Of a DNA stretch of 64,000 bases, positions 1 to 10,003 are shown one piece after another. How positions within the stretch are numbered: position 1 is the stretch's first letter; every line of letters starts with the position of its first letter. The notes below the pieces were generated by a model, which saw nothing but the letters and a program-made list of their open reading frames with translations, made no database searches and was not told where the DNA came from. The DNA lies in contig WHVD01000054.1 of the NCBI GenBank assembly GCA_015178975.1, positions 434,001-498,000 of the forward strand. Reading direction: 5' to 3'. Position numbers and translations under genes: made by a program. Source of the DNA: Hysterangium stoloniferum (lineage: Eukaryota; Basidiomycota; Agaricomycetes; Hysterangiales; Hysterangiaceae).

Positions 1-498
1 CCAAAATCAATCACCTAGGGTCAGATGGACATAAATGGGCATGGAAAAGGGCAGGTGAAGGCCTGAATGATAGGCTGGTAGAGGGAACTCTGAAGTTTGG
101 AGGAGGTTCTCTCATGATGTGGGGCTGTATGACTTGGGAGGGAGTTGGCTTTGCTACCAAGATTGATGGTAGGATGGATGGAGACCTCTATCTTCACAAA
201 ATTTGAAGGATGAGCTCCAGCAAACCCTGGAGTATTATGGTCTCAATCCTTCTGACATTATCTTTCAGCAGGATAATGACCCCAAGCATACCTGCAGGCT
301 AGTCAAGAACTGGCTAGAGGAGCAAGAATTCAGGACTATGGTTTGGCCTGCACAGTCTCCAGACCTGAATCCTATCTCAAGAGAAGGCTTGTAGAGCATG
401 AACCCCCCCCCAATGGAATCCATGAATTGTGGGAAAGGGTTCAAGTGGAGTGGGATAGAATACCAGTTGAGGAGTGTCAGAAATTGATTGAAAGCATG

Positions 499-1547
499 TG
501 TTACGACCGTGTCGTAACCCATGTCGCAACCCGATGGTCTCCGAATACTACAGTCTATCAATGTTCGAAGTTATTGATCAAGTCATCATTTCGGCAACCT
601 TCGGAACACCGACACTGACGTATACCTTCACGGCGATCAAACCTCGTTTACGCCCCTGTCAAAATATACTCTACCATCTGGTTATGCTTTGATACGTCCC
701 CTTTCATTATGATGATCCGTTTTACTCTATGTTTCACATATGCCCATATATACCTGTAGTCCGTGGACTATTCCCTTTTCTCGTAATTCCGCTCTCGGCT
801 AAATCTCGGCTTCCGATCTTATCGTAACTTTCCGGTTCCTAGTCAAGCTTATTTGTCAATGCCGTTTTCCGCTCTTCCCTTAGTTAGTAGTTTCTAGACG
901 CCGATAACCCATATATAAACCCGCTGTAATGTAACTACTAGACAATCAGAATATCGACTTAGATCGACTTATATATCCCTCTAATTTCCGACTTTATTAT
1001 CTATTCACGACCACCACATTCCGACTCCATCCGATTTACGATTCAACCTACATTTACGACTTCAACCTCTAATCTCCGACTCTCAGTCTCCGACACTCTC
1101 AGTCCCCGACACTCTCAGTCTCTGACTCTCAGTCCCCGACTGTCTCAGTCTCCGACTGTCTCAGTCTCCGACTGTCTCAGTCTCCGACTGTCTCAGTCTC
1201 CGACTGTCTCAGTCTCCGACTGTCTCAGTCTCCGACTGTCTCAGTCTCCGACTGTCTCAGTCTCCGACTCTCAGTCTCTGACTCTCTCGGTCTCCGACTC
1301 TCTCAGTCTCTGACTCTCTCAGCCTCCGACTCTTGGTCTCCGACCCCTCAACCCAACCCTCAACTTATCCTTCGGTTTCCGATCGGTAGTTTACCGAGAG
1401 GTTTACTTGACAGGACTAGTTTTCGCCCGCCCGAAATTTAAGGACACCTGACGGTAACTTGCGAGGGCGCAGCACATAAGCTGAAGCCAAGTCCTTCCGT
1501 TCGGTCCCCGTCGGTCTGCCGACATCCGTCAGTTTCTGCTCTTAACA
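499..1547 (+). mobile_element. Solo LTR, family A, copy 1
   Basis: Starts TGTTACGACC and ends TTCTTAACA, so the ends form a TGTTA/TAACA inverted repeat as in LTR retrotransposons. It is flanked by the 5 bp direct repeat GCATG at 494-498 and 1548-1552, which is the expected target-site duplication. It lies inside the Tc1-like transposase relic. No internal retrotransposon genes are present, so this is a solo LTR left by LTR-LTR recombination. It is longer than copy 2 because it carries an expanded 16 bp minisatellite. Confidence 0.92.
1077..1340 (+). repeat. 16 bp minisatellite inside LTR family A copy 1
   Basis: Repeats of GTCTCAGTCTCCGACT and shorter variants (CTCTCAGTCTCCGAC). The central units, about 1138-1270, are nearly perfect and the edges are degraded. 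The corresponding part of the second family A copy has no such array, so it expanded after this LTR inserted or in its source copy. Array limits are approximate. Confidence 0.85.
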
Positions 1548-1609
1548 GCATGCCTAGAAGGGTTCAGGCAGTGCTTAAAGTAAAAGGTGGTTATACCAAG
1601 TACTGATAA

Positions 1610-1929
1610 TATGTAAATACCCTTTCCAGTTCAAAAGTGAAAAAACTCTTTCCATGGTATTGCTGTTTTAAATTGATCATATCTCTACACCCTGTGGCCC
1701 AAATCACGTGACCCAGGGAGCAATCTTGTAAGGGTATGTACTATGTATGACTCCACCAAAGCTAAGCAGAATTCCCACACTGTAAGGCGGTGTACTTCAC
1801 ACACTGCATTTGGGGTTAGCATGGAAAGGGTTTTTGGAGTCACTGTAATAATACCAAATCTGATATTAATGAGGGGCAGAACTATTAAACATAAAATGAA
1901 ACAAGTAAATACCAAACTAGGTATTAGGG
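1610..1929. other. Non-coding tail of the Tc1-like relic
   Basis: Sequence after the transposase stop. It should contain the right terminal inverted repeat of the Tc1-like element, but the left end is outside the window, so the repeat cannot be paired or delimited. A short palindromic stretch TCACGTGA lies near 1706-1713. I see no gene. Confidence 0.4.
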
Positions 1930-3060
1930 ATGGAATGGAACAGGAGTGGGGACTGAAACATGACAGGTCATTAGACCATAATGGGAGCAGAGTTCTATGC
2001 TCTGTTAGAGGGGTTATGGGAGTCTGGTCAGAGTCTGGTGACAGGCACAGAGAGTGTTAAGGCGTGTGTGGAGCTTATCAGAAGATTTCTGGAGAAACCC
2101 ACAGGAAGGTCAGTAGAACTTGGCTTCAGCTCATAGGCTACATCCTTGTGAGATCATGTCGTCCAATTTCAGATGGGTGGACAGGAATCCTGGGGAGTCC
2201 AGTAGTCAGTGGGTTGAGAGGTTGGAGGGTTGACTGTGGGAATCCTGTGGAGGTTGAGGGGTCAGGTGGTGATGAGTTGGAGGTTGTTAAGAGTTGTGCA
2301 TGGAGCTTATTGGAGGGTTTCCAGAGGGGTCTGTGGGGAAGCCAGTAGGACTTGGCTTCAGCTTATAGGCTGCATCCTCACAAGATCATCTTATCCAATT
2401 TCAAATGGGTGGATGGGAATCCTGGGGAGTCCAGGAGGGGTTCGCGGGTTGACAGGTCAGGGAGTCGAGATAAATAGGTCGGAGAATGAGTGATAGATGA
2501 GTCAGAGCCTGCAGGCTCTAATAAGGTCAAGCAGTGTGTTTCAAAGAGGAGATTAGAGCAGAAAATGTACTTGAGATTACTGGGGGGGAATCTAAGCTGA
2601 TTTTCTGACTGGATTGTATATACAACATCTGCCAGACTATATAGACTGTGGAATGAGTAACATACCAAATCCAGTAATAATGAAAACTAAACTAGCAAAC
2701 ATGAAACGAAATAAATAAACACCAAACTTGGTGTTAGAAACAGAATGGAGCAGAGTGGAGTCCAAAACGTGACAGGTTGTAAAACCATAATGGGAATGGG
2801 GCTCAGTTAGAGAGGTTTTCCAAGTGGAGTCCAGTGACTGGTACATGGGACAGGGTCGGAGATAGACAGGAGCGGAGTCCAGCAGGTATTCCAGTGACTG
2901 ATACATGAAGTAATGAAGGTTGAGCATGGACAGGTCTGATGTACAGATTCCGGCAGGTATTCTGGTAAACTGATAATTGGTGTGTGTAGGGTGTGGGTGC
3001 ATATAAGTTAGTACCTGGAGTCCAACAGGATTTCCAGTTGTAACAGAGGTCGAGCAATGA
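1930..3060. repeat. Modular repeat block R1
   Basis: Purine-rich sequence made of diverged modules that recur at 7262-8150. About 2527-2760 matches 7323-7560, 2810-2990 matches 7665-7860, and 1955-2040 matches 7975-8065 (shared text such as GACAGGTCATTAGACCATAA). The module order is permuted between blocks, as expected if both derive from a longer tandem array. Within R1 the stretches near 2100-2200 and 2335-2440 also resemble each other. Reading frames here are short and unlike known proteins, so I treat the block as non-coding repeat. Confidence 0.75.
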
Positions 3061-4343
3061 TAGGTCGGTGTGAGAGGTACAGTGAAATATATTCAGGAAA
3101 TATAGTCTGGATGAGCTCATACTATATTTCTATTATTATTTCTACTTTCTCTCTATTTTATTATACACTTATAATTAGTTTGACGACCTATGTATGCAGT
3201 ACATCAACTCTTGTGGGCACATACATGCCAAACTTATGTATTCTAGTGCCCATAGTTAGAACTCAGACACTTTTTACCCCACAACCACAACTTACCCAGA
3301 CACCGATTAGTGTCCTGTAAGTTGTGATTGGGGTATCGTCTCGACCATCACAGACGGGCTTTGACTATCTACGCAATCAGAGTTTCAAACTATACTAGTT
3401 GAAACTCCACTTTTATCTCAATCCACATGGACTACATCCATACTACTCTGCTATTTGACTCTCTTGTTACTCTCTTCTACACTCGAGCAGTCTGTGATGT
3501 ATTAGCCTTATTTTAATATTATTTTCTGAAAAAGGAGTCCAATGCTCTATCAAAATGTGCAAATACTCAATTCACTATAAGGTAAAATAATTTAAGTATT
3601 TGATATTAATCAGTGGCAGCCTAAATAGACTTAGAACCCCTGAAGTCAAGAGTTTACTTGAATATATGCACCCTACTTCGCAAAGAAGGTTTTGAGAGCT
3701 GCTTGTGCAAGCTTGTTCTTTTTCTGTAAAAACACTACTAAAATATGAATAACAATTCACTGATTCAGAATCTAGATTCAACTTCGATTCTAGCTAGTTT
3801 ATATATATTTTATACTATTTATCAAACAGTAAAAATATTTATAAACAGGTCAAAAGATTAGATATAGAATAAAACACTATTTGGCTAATATATGCTTTAT
3901 TTACACTAACCTACAGGGTCTACTGTGATACTAACTTATCAGGATCTTAATGTAGTCTTAAGGATTCTGCAAGGATATTCTCAGTATTTGTTTATGTGAA
4001 TATGCTTTACTGATTCACAATAAATGAACAAAGGAACGGGATTATTTGCAATGTAATAAACAGTCAAATTACTCAACTAGAGGTGACTGAAGTTTTAGAC
4101 TACAAATAACAATGTAAAGAAAACTAATAATCGGTACTCAATTAAGAGAGGACTATAGTATAAAGGATTAATACCAGAAGCTCAACAAGAGGTGGCAGGG
4201 AATCCTGATTGGTCAGAAGAGTGACCAGGGGGTAGGATTATTGTCAGAAGCTCAACAAGAGGTGACAAAGGGATCCCTGAGATAACTTAGGTCAGCAGCT
4301 CAACTAGAGATGACTAAGTATTTGTATTTATTTGTCCAACAGC
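3061..4343. other. AT-rich repeat-derived stretch without a gene
   Basis: No reading frame resembles a protein. From about 4068 to 4320 a degenerate motif, AGCTCAACAAGAGGTG, recurs at irregular spacing (near 4075, 4179, 4250 and 4298). The family C LTR is inserted into one more copy of it, since the sequence right of the LTR continues as AACAAGGGGTGG. A long hairpin at 3276-3333 is listed separately. Confidence 0.5.
3276..3333. repeat. Long interrupted hairpin
   Basis: Arms CACAACTTAC (3286-3295) and GTAAGTTGTG (3317-3326) pair perfectly. Inside them GACAC (3299-3303) pairs with GTGTC (3310-3314) around a 6-base loop, and outside them ACCCC pairs with GGGGT at reduced quality. It could be a structured RNA element or a transposon end. 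No target duplication was found. Confidence 0.7.
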
Positions 4344-4348
4344 CCAAC

Positions 4349-5368
4349 TGTCACAACCATCACATGTCACGTATTGTCACAAACATTCAAAGGTAACTTT
4401 CGACAACTCTTCGACCTATCGAATTCAACTTGACAAAACTGAACATTATTCAACACCATCGAATCTCTTTCGACATGTCTCATTTCGATGTCATATATGA
4501 TTTCATAATTAGTTCATAACATAGTCATAACGATACGACGAAAAGCATAAAAGGGCTACGAAAGAAGCGAGTGTTACGACCCGTTCCCGGATGTTTCAAT
4601 ATCCGACTTCCGATCTCCCACTTCCGACTTCCAATCTCCCACTTTCGATATCCGATATCCGACTACGGAACATCATAGTTACCGTATCATCCGCGTTCTT
4701 CGTTTGTTCCGCATTTGGTAATTTGTCCGTTGACAAGTATTCACTCGTTTGTTTGTTGTATTCCCGTCTCGAAATATTGTTTTCCTAATATGTCTTATTG
4801 TATTTCCGTTTTAAGAATACTTCCGTTTCCGTCTTATTATGGTCTCAGTTTGTAGTACAATAACGAGTAGACTTATATTAGTTTCCGCAAATTTGTACTT
4901 TACTTTAGATCTGATATCGACTTAGTTTCTTATTCCTCCTCCCGTCTTTCTGTACGCTCGATATTCGGAACTCTTCGGAACTCTGAATATCCATATCTTC
5001 CGTCATTAGTTCACTTCCGAAATTAAGGACATTGAGCATTTGCGTAGAGGCGCAGCACATAAGCTGAAGCCGACGTCCTGACCCTATCCACGAGTTTCCG
5101 ACTTCCCGGTGACTTCCCGATAGTTCTGGAATAAGTTCCCGACACGGCACTTAACAGCGAGGGAAGTCAGTCGAAATATCTGTATATTAGTGATATTAGT
5201 AATCTACTTTGTCGTAACTTCTTCGACAAATACTTCCATGAGTTCTCGCGACTGGTAATAGCCTCTTACTTCATCGACAGGGCGAATATATACTTCGTCG
5301 AACGAGGCTTTCGAGTTCGATTAGTAGAATATTATTCGACTTTATCGAAGAATAATCGATTCGTGACA
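4349..5368 (+). mobile_element. Solo LTR, family C (interrupted by a family B LTR)
   Basis: Begins TGTCACAACC and ends TTCGTGACA, giving a TGTCAC/GTGACA terminal inverted repeat. Flanked by the 5 bp direct repeat CCAAC at 4344-4348 and 5369-5373. After subtracting the nested family B LTR and its extra 5 bp duplication, the element is 430 bp. The sequence is rich in TCGA and TTCGA words and unlike families A and B. Orientation is arbitrary because no internal region survives. Confidence 0.88.
4572..5156 (+). mobile_element. Solo LTR, family B, copy 1 (585 bp)
   Basis: Starts TGTTACGACCCG and ends GCACTTAACA, with target-site duplication GCGAG at 4567-4571 and 5157-5161. It sits inside the family C LTR, so it is the younger insertion. 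An inverted copy of exactly the same length lies at 8617-9201. The apparent reading frames in it are shared between the copies only because the copies are nearly identical; nothing suggests a real protein. Confidence 0.93.
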
Positions 5369-5373
5369 CCAAC

Positions 5374-6060
5374 AAGGGGTGGAATAAACTGCTTGCTGCA
5401 GTGGCACACTGATGTTGTGAAGAGTGGTGGGTTCTGACCGCTCTATATACGAAGAATAGTGTTTATTCAACTACTATTAGAGAGTATTGACCGTCAGTAC
5501 AATACTATAGACTACTAGACTGTTAGTACTAGTATAAGAACGCACTGCACGCCTCAAGAGCAACTGTATAGTTGCTCGCGACGGCTTAGAACAGTAAGAT
5601 AACGAGTTGACCCTTTACGGTACAACTAGTAGCTAGAAATAAGAAAGATACTCAGCTAAAGACTGAGAGTCTAGGATAGAGTATTAGTAGCGTGAGTCGA
5701 CTACGGTGTCGACGAGCGCAAAATCTTGAAAGCGGAACTCGACCTTAGCGGTTCGAGTTCAAAAGGCTATTAGTAGACTAGAGAATGCTACCTTTATGGT
5801 AGCTGAGATACTACCCTTGACACCTCTCGTTATTCGACGTCTGAGTCGTTACGAAGTGGTGTCTGCTGGGTAAAAAGTTGTCTATCGTTTGGCGCCGAGG
5901 GCGCCCATACGTATACACAAAGCTTCGAACTACAAATCAAGGTGTGCTCGAAATATAGAAAGAATATAAAGAAAGAGAATAAAAGGTAAATAATAAAGTA
6001 CTATAATCCGGTTATTATTCCTTAGTCCAGGTATGCATATATGCATACCCTTTACAGATG
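5374..6060. other. Hairpin-rich non-coding stretch
   Basis: No gene-like reading frame. Several short perfect hairpins follow one another: GAGCAACT/AGTTGCTC at 5558-5577, GAACTCGA/TCGAGTTC at 5735-5760 and GCTACC/GGTAGC at 5787-5803. A GGCGCC doublet follows at about 5892-5906. The stretch resembles neither families A-C nor the R1/R2 blocks. It may be a separate degraded element or a source of structured RNA. Confidence 0.5.
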
Positions 6061-6128
6061 TGGCTGATAAAATGTAGTAAAGATTGTTTGATTTAAGGCT
6101 GGAGCTGAGCTCCTTATATACATTTTGG

Positions 6129-6310
6129 TCTGAGACATTTAGAAGATTCTAGAAGATTGAATGATGTCATTCTGGAAGGAATGATGTCATTTAGAATTTT
6201 CTAGAATTTTCTAGAGCATAGTGGAAGGTTCTAACTACTTCTAAGACACTATAGAATATTCTTGGCATAATAGAACTTACTGGAATCTTATAGAATATTC
6301 TACAATATTC
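6129..6310. promoter_or_regulatory. Possible promoter-like cluster of stress-response motifs
   Basis: Contains repeated TTCTAGAA-like blocks (heat-shock-element-like alternation of GAA and TTC) and two copies of TGATGTCAT 20 bp apart (6162-6170 and 6182-6190), a variant of the ATF/CREB core. Just upstream, GGAGCTGAGCTCC is followed by a TATA-like TTATATA near 6118. It could be promoter sequence of an old LTR element. No terminal repeats could be paired, so this is inference. Confidence 0.35.
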
Positions 6311-6465
6311 TCTCTATTATTAGTATCTACTAACTACTATTACTTTGGCAGCCACTGGAATGTTCCAGAGATTTCCGGTTTTTTGCTGTAGTAGCATATA
6401 TGATTATATAATGCTCTCGCACTTGTGTGCACGCATGACACCCTTCGCGTCTTGTGACTGTCACA

Positions 6466-6579
6466 CATTGTGACAGTCACGTGCCTTTGTGACAGTCGCG
6501 CGCCTCTGTGACCATCGTGCACCTCTGTGACCGTCGCACGCCTCTGTGACTGTCATGCGCCTCTGTGACCGTCGCGCGC
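6466..6579. repeat. 19 bp minisatellite, six units
   Basis: Six consecutive 19 bp units of the type CTCTGTGACCGTCGCACGC with up to five substitutions each. Each unit holds the near-palindrome GTGAC-N-GTCRC. GC-rich compared with the AT-rich sequence that follows. Confidence 0.9.
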
Positions 6580-6639
6580 CCTTGTGACAACTGTCACTTG
6601 TTGTGAGGAGTTTCCCGCGTGCTGTGTAATAAACACAGG

Positions 6640-7261
6640 TGGCCGGCTTCATATTATTATAATTATTATAATTATTTTTAGTTAGTTATAAATATAATAT
6701 TTTATTATAATAATATAAATATATATATTACCTTGATTATGCGCGATTATTTTGCATTGCATTTTGTCAGCGTCGGAGTTTGAAATGTCATGTGAATATC
6801 ACATGATTACTCACGCGTTGTGAATAAGCGCTGAGTCGCCGACATATTAATCAAAAAAGAAATGAAAGTAGAAATTCAATAACTTGCTCAATTTATTAGA
6901 TAAAAATAAATTGATAAATTGTATAAATTCAGGATAAATCAAACAAATATTGTACAATTTTATCGTCGCAATATAAATACATTTGAATATTTGTTTTCGC
7001 AATTTGTTAGGGGAAATTGTTTAAAAATTGGAAAAAAGCTAAAAATACATAACACAGTCCCTCAGAATCATACTTCATAGTCGATTCTCCTTCTTCATTT
7101 TAGCTCTCTATTCTACTTTAGATAGCTATTTCACCTGACCGTATTGAACTAAACAGTCAATACACATTCGGTCTGTATTAGACTTAAGATAGTCAATACA
7201 TCTTCATGTCATACCTAAACGGTCAATATTCTTTGTATATAGAACAGTTAGAACTTCCACT
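6640..7261. other. AT-rich stretch, nothing recognised
   Basis: Starts with nearly pure A/T sequence (about 6655-6735) and continues as AT-rich non-coding DNA. No reading frame, RNA gene or paired terminal repeat could be supported. Confidence 0.5.
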
Positions 7262-8291
7262 ACTCTTCACAGTCGGAGGTCATGTGATAGATGGGTTGGA
7301 GCCTGTGGGCTCCAAGGAGGTAAATAGCGGTGTGTTTCAAAGAGGAGATTAGAGTGGAAAAGGTACTGAGATTACTGGGGGGAATCTAAGCTGATTTTCT
7401 GACTGGATTGTATGTACAACATCTGCCTGACTATATAGACTGTGGAATGTATAACATACCAAATCCAGTAATAATGAAATCCAAACTAGTAATCATGAAA
7501 TGAGATAAATAAACACCAAATTTGGTGTTAGGAATGGAATGGAGTGGAGCAGAGTCCGAAACATGATAGGTCATTAGACCATAATGGGAATGGGGCAGAA
7601 GCGGAGTCCAAAATGTGACAGGTCATTTGACCATAATGGGAATGGAGCTCAGTTAGAGAGCTGTCAGGTTTTCTGAGAGGAGTCTGATGACTGGTACATG
7701 GGACAGGGTCGGAGATAGACAGGTGCAGGTCCCAGTGGGTATTCCAGTGACTGATACATGAAGTAATGAAGGTCGAGTATGGACAGGTCTGACGTCCAGA
7801 GTCCAGTGGGTATTCCAGTAAACTGATAACTGGTGCATGTAGGGTGTGAGTGCATATAAGTATAAGTTAGTGCCCAGAGTCTGGCAGGTTTTCCGGTCAT
7901 AACAGAGAGTCAGGTATAAACAGGTTGATTTGCAGGTCCAGTGGAGTCCGAGGACTGGTGCATGAGACACAGACAAATCATGACAGGTCATGGGACCATA
8001 ACGGGAGCAGGGTTCTATGCTCTGTTAGAGGGGTTCTGGGAGTCTGGTTGGAGTCTGGTGACTGGTCTGTGAGATACAGAGTGTCAGGTGTATATAGGTT
8101 GGAGTCTAGAGTCTAGCAGGGTTTTCCAGGTCATAACAGAAGGTGCCTAGTCAGAGGGCAGACTGACAGAATGTGATATGAGTCAAAGGGTACTTGAGGG
8201 ATGAGGGTCAGGTTCTGGTGGATTCCAGATCTTGATAGTGGTCTGGAAGATGGTTCAGAACCTAATATAATATCTGAAGGATACTTTGTGG
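7262..8291. repeat. Modular repeat block R2
   Basis: Second copy of the modules described for 1930-3060, in direct orientation. The segment containing GTGTGTTTCAAAGAGGAG (near 7326) matches that at about 2531. An internal near-duplicate ending in CCATAATGGGAATGG occurs at about 7560-7600 and 7615-7648. It ends where a family A LTR is inserted. Confidence 0.75.
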
Positions 8292-8296
8292 AGTTC

Positions 8297-9609
8297 TGTT
8301 ACGACCGTGTCGCAACCTTATCGGTCCCGAGGTAATCGCCACTTATCAACATTTCATGTCACCATCTCAGAAACCATCGGCCCCGAAGCTGACGTATGTT
8401 TTCGCGAAGATCAAACTCCATTTACGCCCACGTCAAAATAACTCGTATTGTCTGGTCAAACTTTTGATACATCCCTTTTATTATGTTGATCCATTCAATC
8501 TTATGTTTCACATATGTCTATCTATATTTGTAGTCCTTGAACTATTTCCTTTTATCATAATCCCGCTCTCGGTTATCATTGGCCTCCGAACTAATCATAA
8601 ACTTCCCGTTCCTAGTTGTTAAGTGCCATGTCGGGAACTTATTCTGGAACTATCGGGAAGTCACCGGGAAGTCAGAAACTTGTGGATAGGGTCAGGACGT
8701 CAGCTTCAGCTTATGTGCTGCGCCTCTACGCAAACGCTCAATGTCCTTAATTTCGGAAGTGAACTAACGACGGAAGATATGGATATTCAGAGTTCCGAAG
8801 AGTTCCGAATATCGAGCGTACAGAAAGACGGGAGGAGGAATAAGAAACTAAGTCGATATCAGATCTAAAGTAAAGTACAAATTCGCGGAAACTAATATAA
8901 GTCTACTCGTTATTGTACTACAAACTGAGACCATAATAAGATGGAAACGGAAGTATTCTTAAAATGGAAATACAATAAGACATATTAGGAAAACAATATT
9001 TCAAGACGGGAATACAACAAACAAACGAGTGAATACTTGTCAACGGACAAATTACCAAATGCGGAACAAACGAAGAACGCGGATGATACGGTAACTATGA
9101 TGTTCCGTAGTCGGATATCGGATATCGAAAGTGGGAGATCGGAAGTCGGAAGTGGGAGATCGGAAGTCGGATATTGAAACATCCGGGAACAGGTCGTAAC
9201 ACTAGTCAAGCTTATTGTTAATGCCGTTTTCCGCCCTTCTCCCCATTAGTATTTTCTAGACACCTGTTACTTGTATATGAACCCGCTGTAGTTGTAGTTA
9301 CTAGGCAATCAGAATATTGACTCAGAATACCCTCATACGTCTGTAATAGTTTCATACTAAGAATCCCCCCATCCGCCTTCGCATGCGCTCGCCCACTCCC
9401 GGCCCCGACCCCTTGGCCCGATGCTCGACTTGTCCTTCAGTTCCGATCGGTATCTCGCCGAAAGGAGTTCTTTAGGATTAGTCTTCGCCCGCCCGAAATC
9501 TAAGGACACCCTACAGATATTTGCGAGGGCACAGTACATAAGCTGAAGCCAAGTCCTTCCGATCGGTCCCTGTCGGCCACCGACATTAGTCAGTTTTCAG
9601 TTCTTAACA
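8297..9609 (+). mobile_element. Solo LTR, family A, copy 2 (interrupted)
   Basis: Starts TGTTACGACCGTGTCG exactly as copy 1 does and ends TTCTTAACA. Target-site duplication AGTTC at 8292-8296 and 9610-9614. A complete family B LTR is nested in it. Without that insertion and its extra 5 bp duplication the element is 723 bp, and it lacks the minisatellite found in copy 1. Confidence 0.92.
8617..9201 (-). mobile_element. Solo LTR, family B, copy 2 (585 bp, inverted)
   Basis: Reverse complement of the family B LTR, flanked by CTAGT at 8612-8616 and 9202-9206. The empty site can be read in family A copy 1, where the sequence runs CCTAGTCAAGC without a break near 838-848; this proves the insertion and its 5 bp duplication. 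Over 81 codon-lengths compared with copy 1 I count at least six base differences, so the two insertions are young. Confidence 0.95.
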
Positions 9610-10003
9610 AGTTCCTGGGAACAGGTCTTGACACCCACTCACAGTATCACCACTCACAGCATCCCTGACACTTGTTTCTTTGTAGCTTAGCCCCTTAGCA
9701 TTTTGTCCCATTTGCTTCCCTGTTGTTACAACCCATTCCCAGATATTTCAATATATGACTTCCAACCTCCAACTTCCGACTTCCGACTATGGAACATCAT
9801 AGTTACTGTATCTTCTGTGATCTTCCCTTGTTCCACATTTGGTAATTTGTCTATTGACAAGTATTTACTTGTTTGTTTATTATATTCCCATTTCAGAATA
9901 ATGTCTCCCCAATTTGTCTTATTGTATTCCTGTTTCAGAATACTTCCATTTCCATCTTATTGTGGTCTTAGTTTGTAGTACAATAACAAGAAGACTTATA
10001 TTA

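Larger units (their letters stand above)
1..1609 (+). pseudogene. Tc1/mariner-type transposase relic, interrupted by a solo LTR
   Basis: The 3' half of a Tc1-like DDE transposase; the 5' part lies outside the window. In the third forward frame bases 3-205 read the Tc1-type blocks GGGSLMMWGCM and [12 protein letters not shown] one-base frameshift near 206 moves the reading to the stretch with QQDNDPKHT (second catalytic Asp) and [11 protein letters not shown]. Right after NPI, near 373, a short deletion shifts the frame and removes the place of the third catalytic acidic residue. The rest (HELWERVQVEW, then IESM) is broken at 498 by a family A solo LTR and resumes at 1553 with PRRVQAVLKVKGGYTKY and a stop at 1607-1609. 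Frameshift, deletion and insertion make it dead. The family call is firm. Confidence 0.9.

Noticed and set aside
4905..5150. 81-codon frame also found at 8623-8868, which looks like a conserved small protein
   Set aside because: Both lie inside the two nearly identical family B LTRs; conservation is explained by recent transposition, and the decayed third copy does not keep the frame.
5735..5760. tRNA gene suggested by GGTTCGAGTTC
   Set aside because: It forms a simple hairpin with its left arm, the B-box has a mismatch, and no A-box or cloverleaf can be drawn around it.
5892..5906. GGCGCC doublet as a tRNA primer-binding site of an LTR element
   Set aside because: No LTR end lies directly next to it and the match is short.
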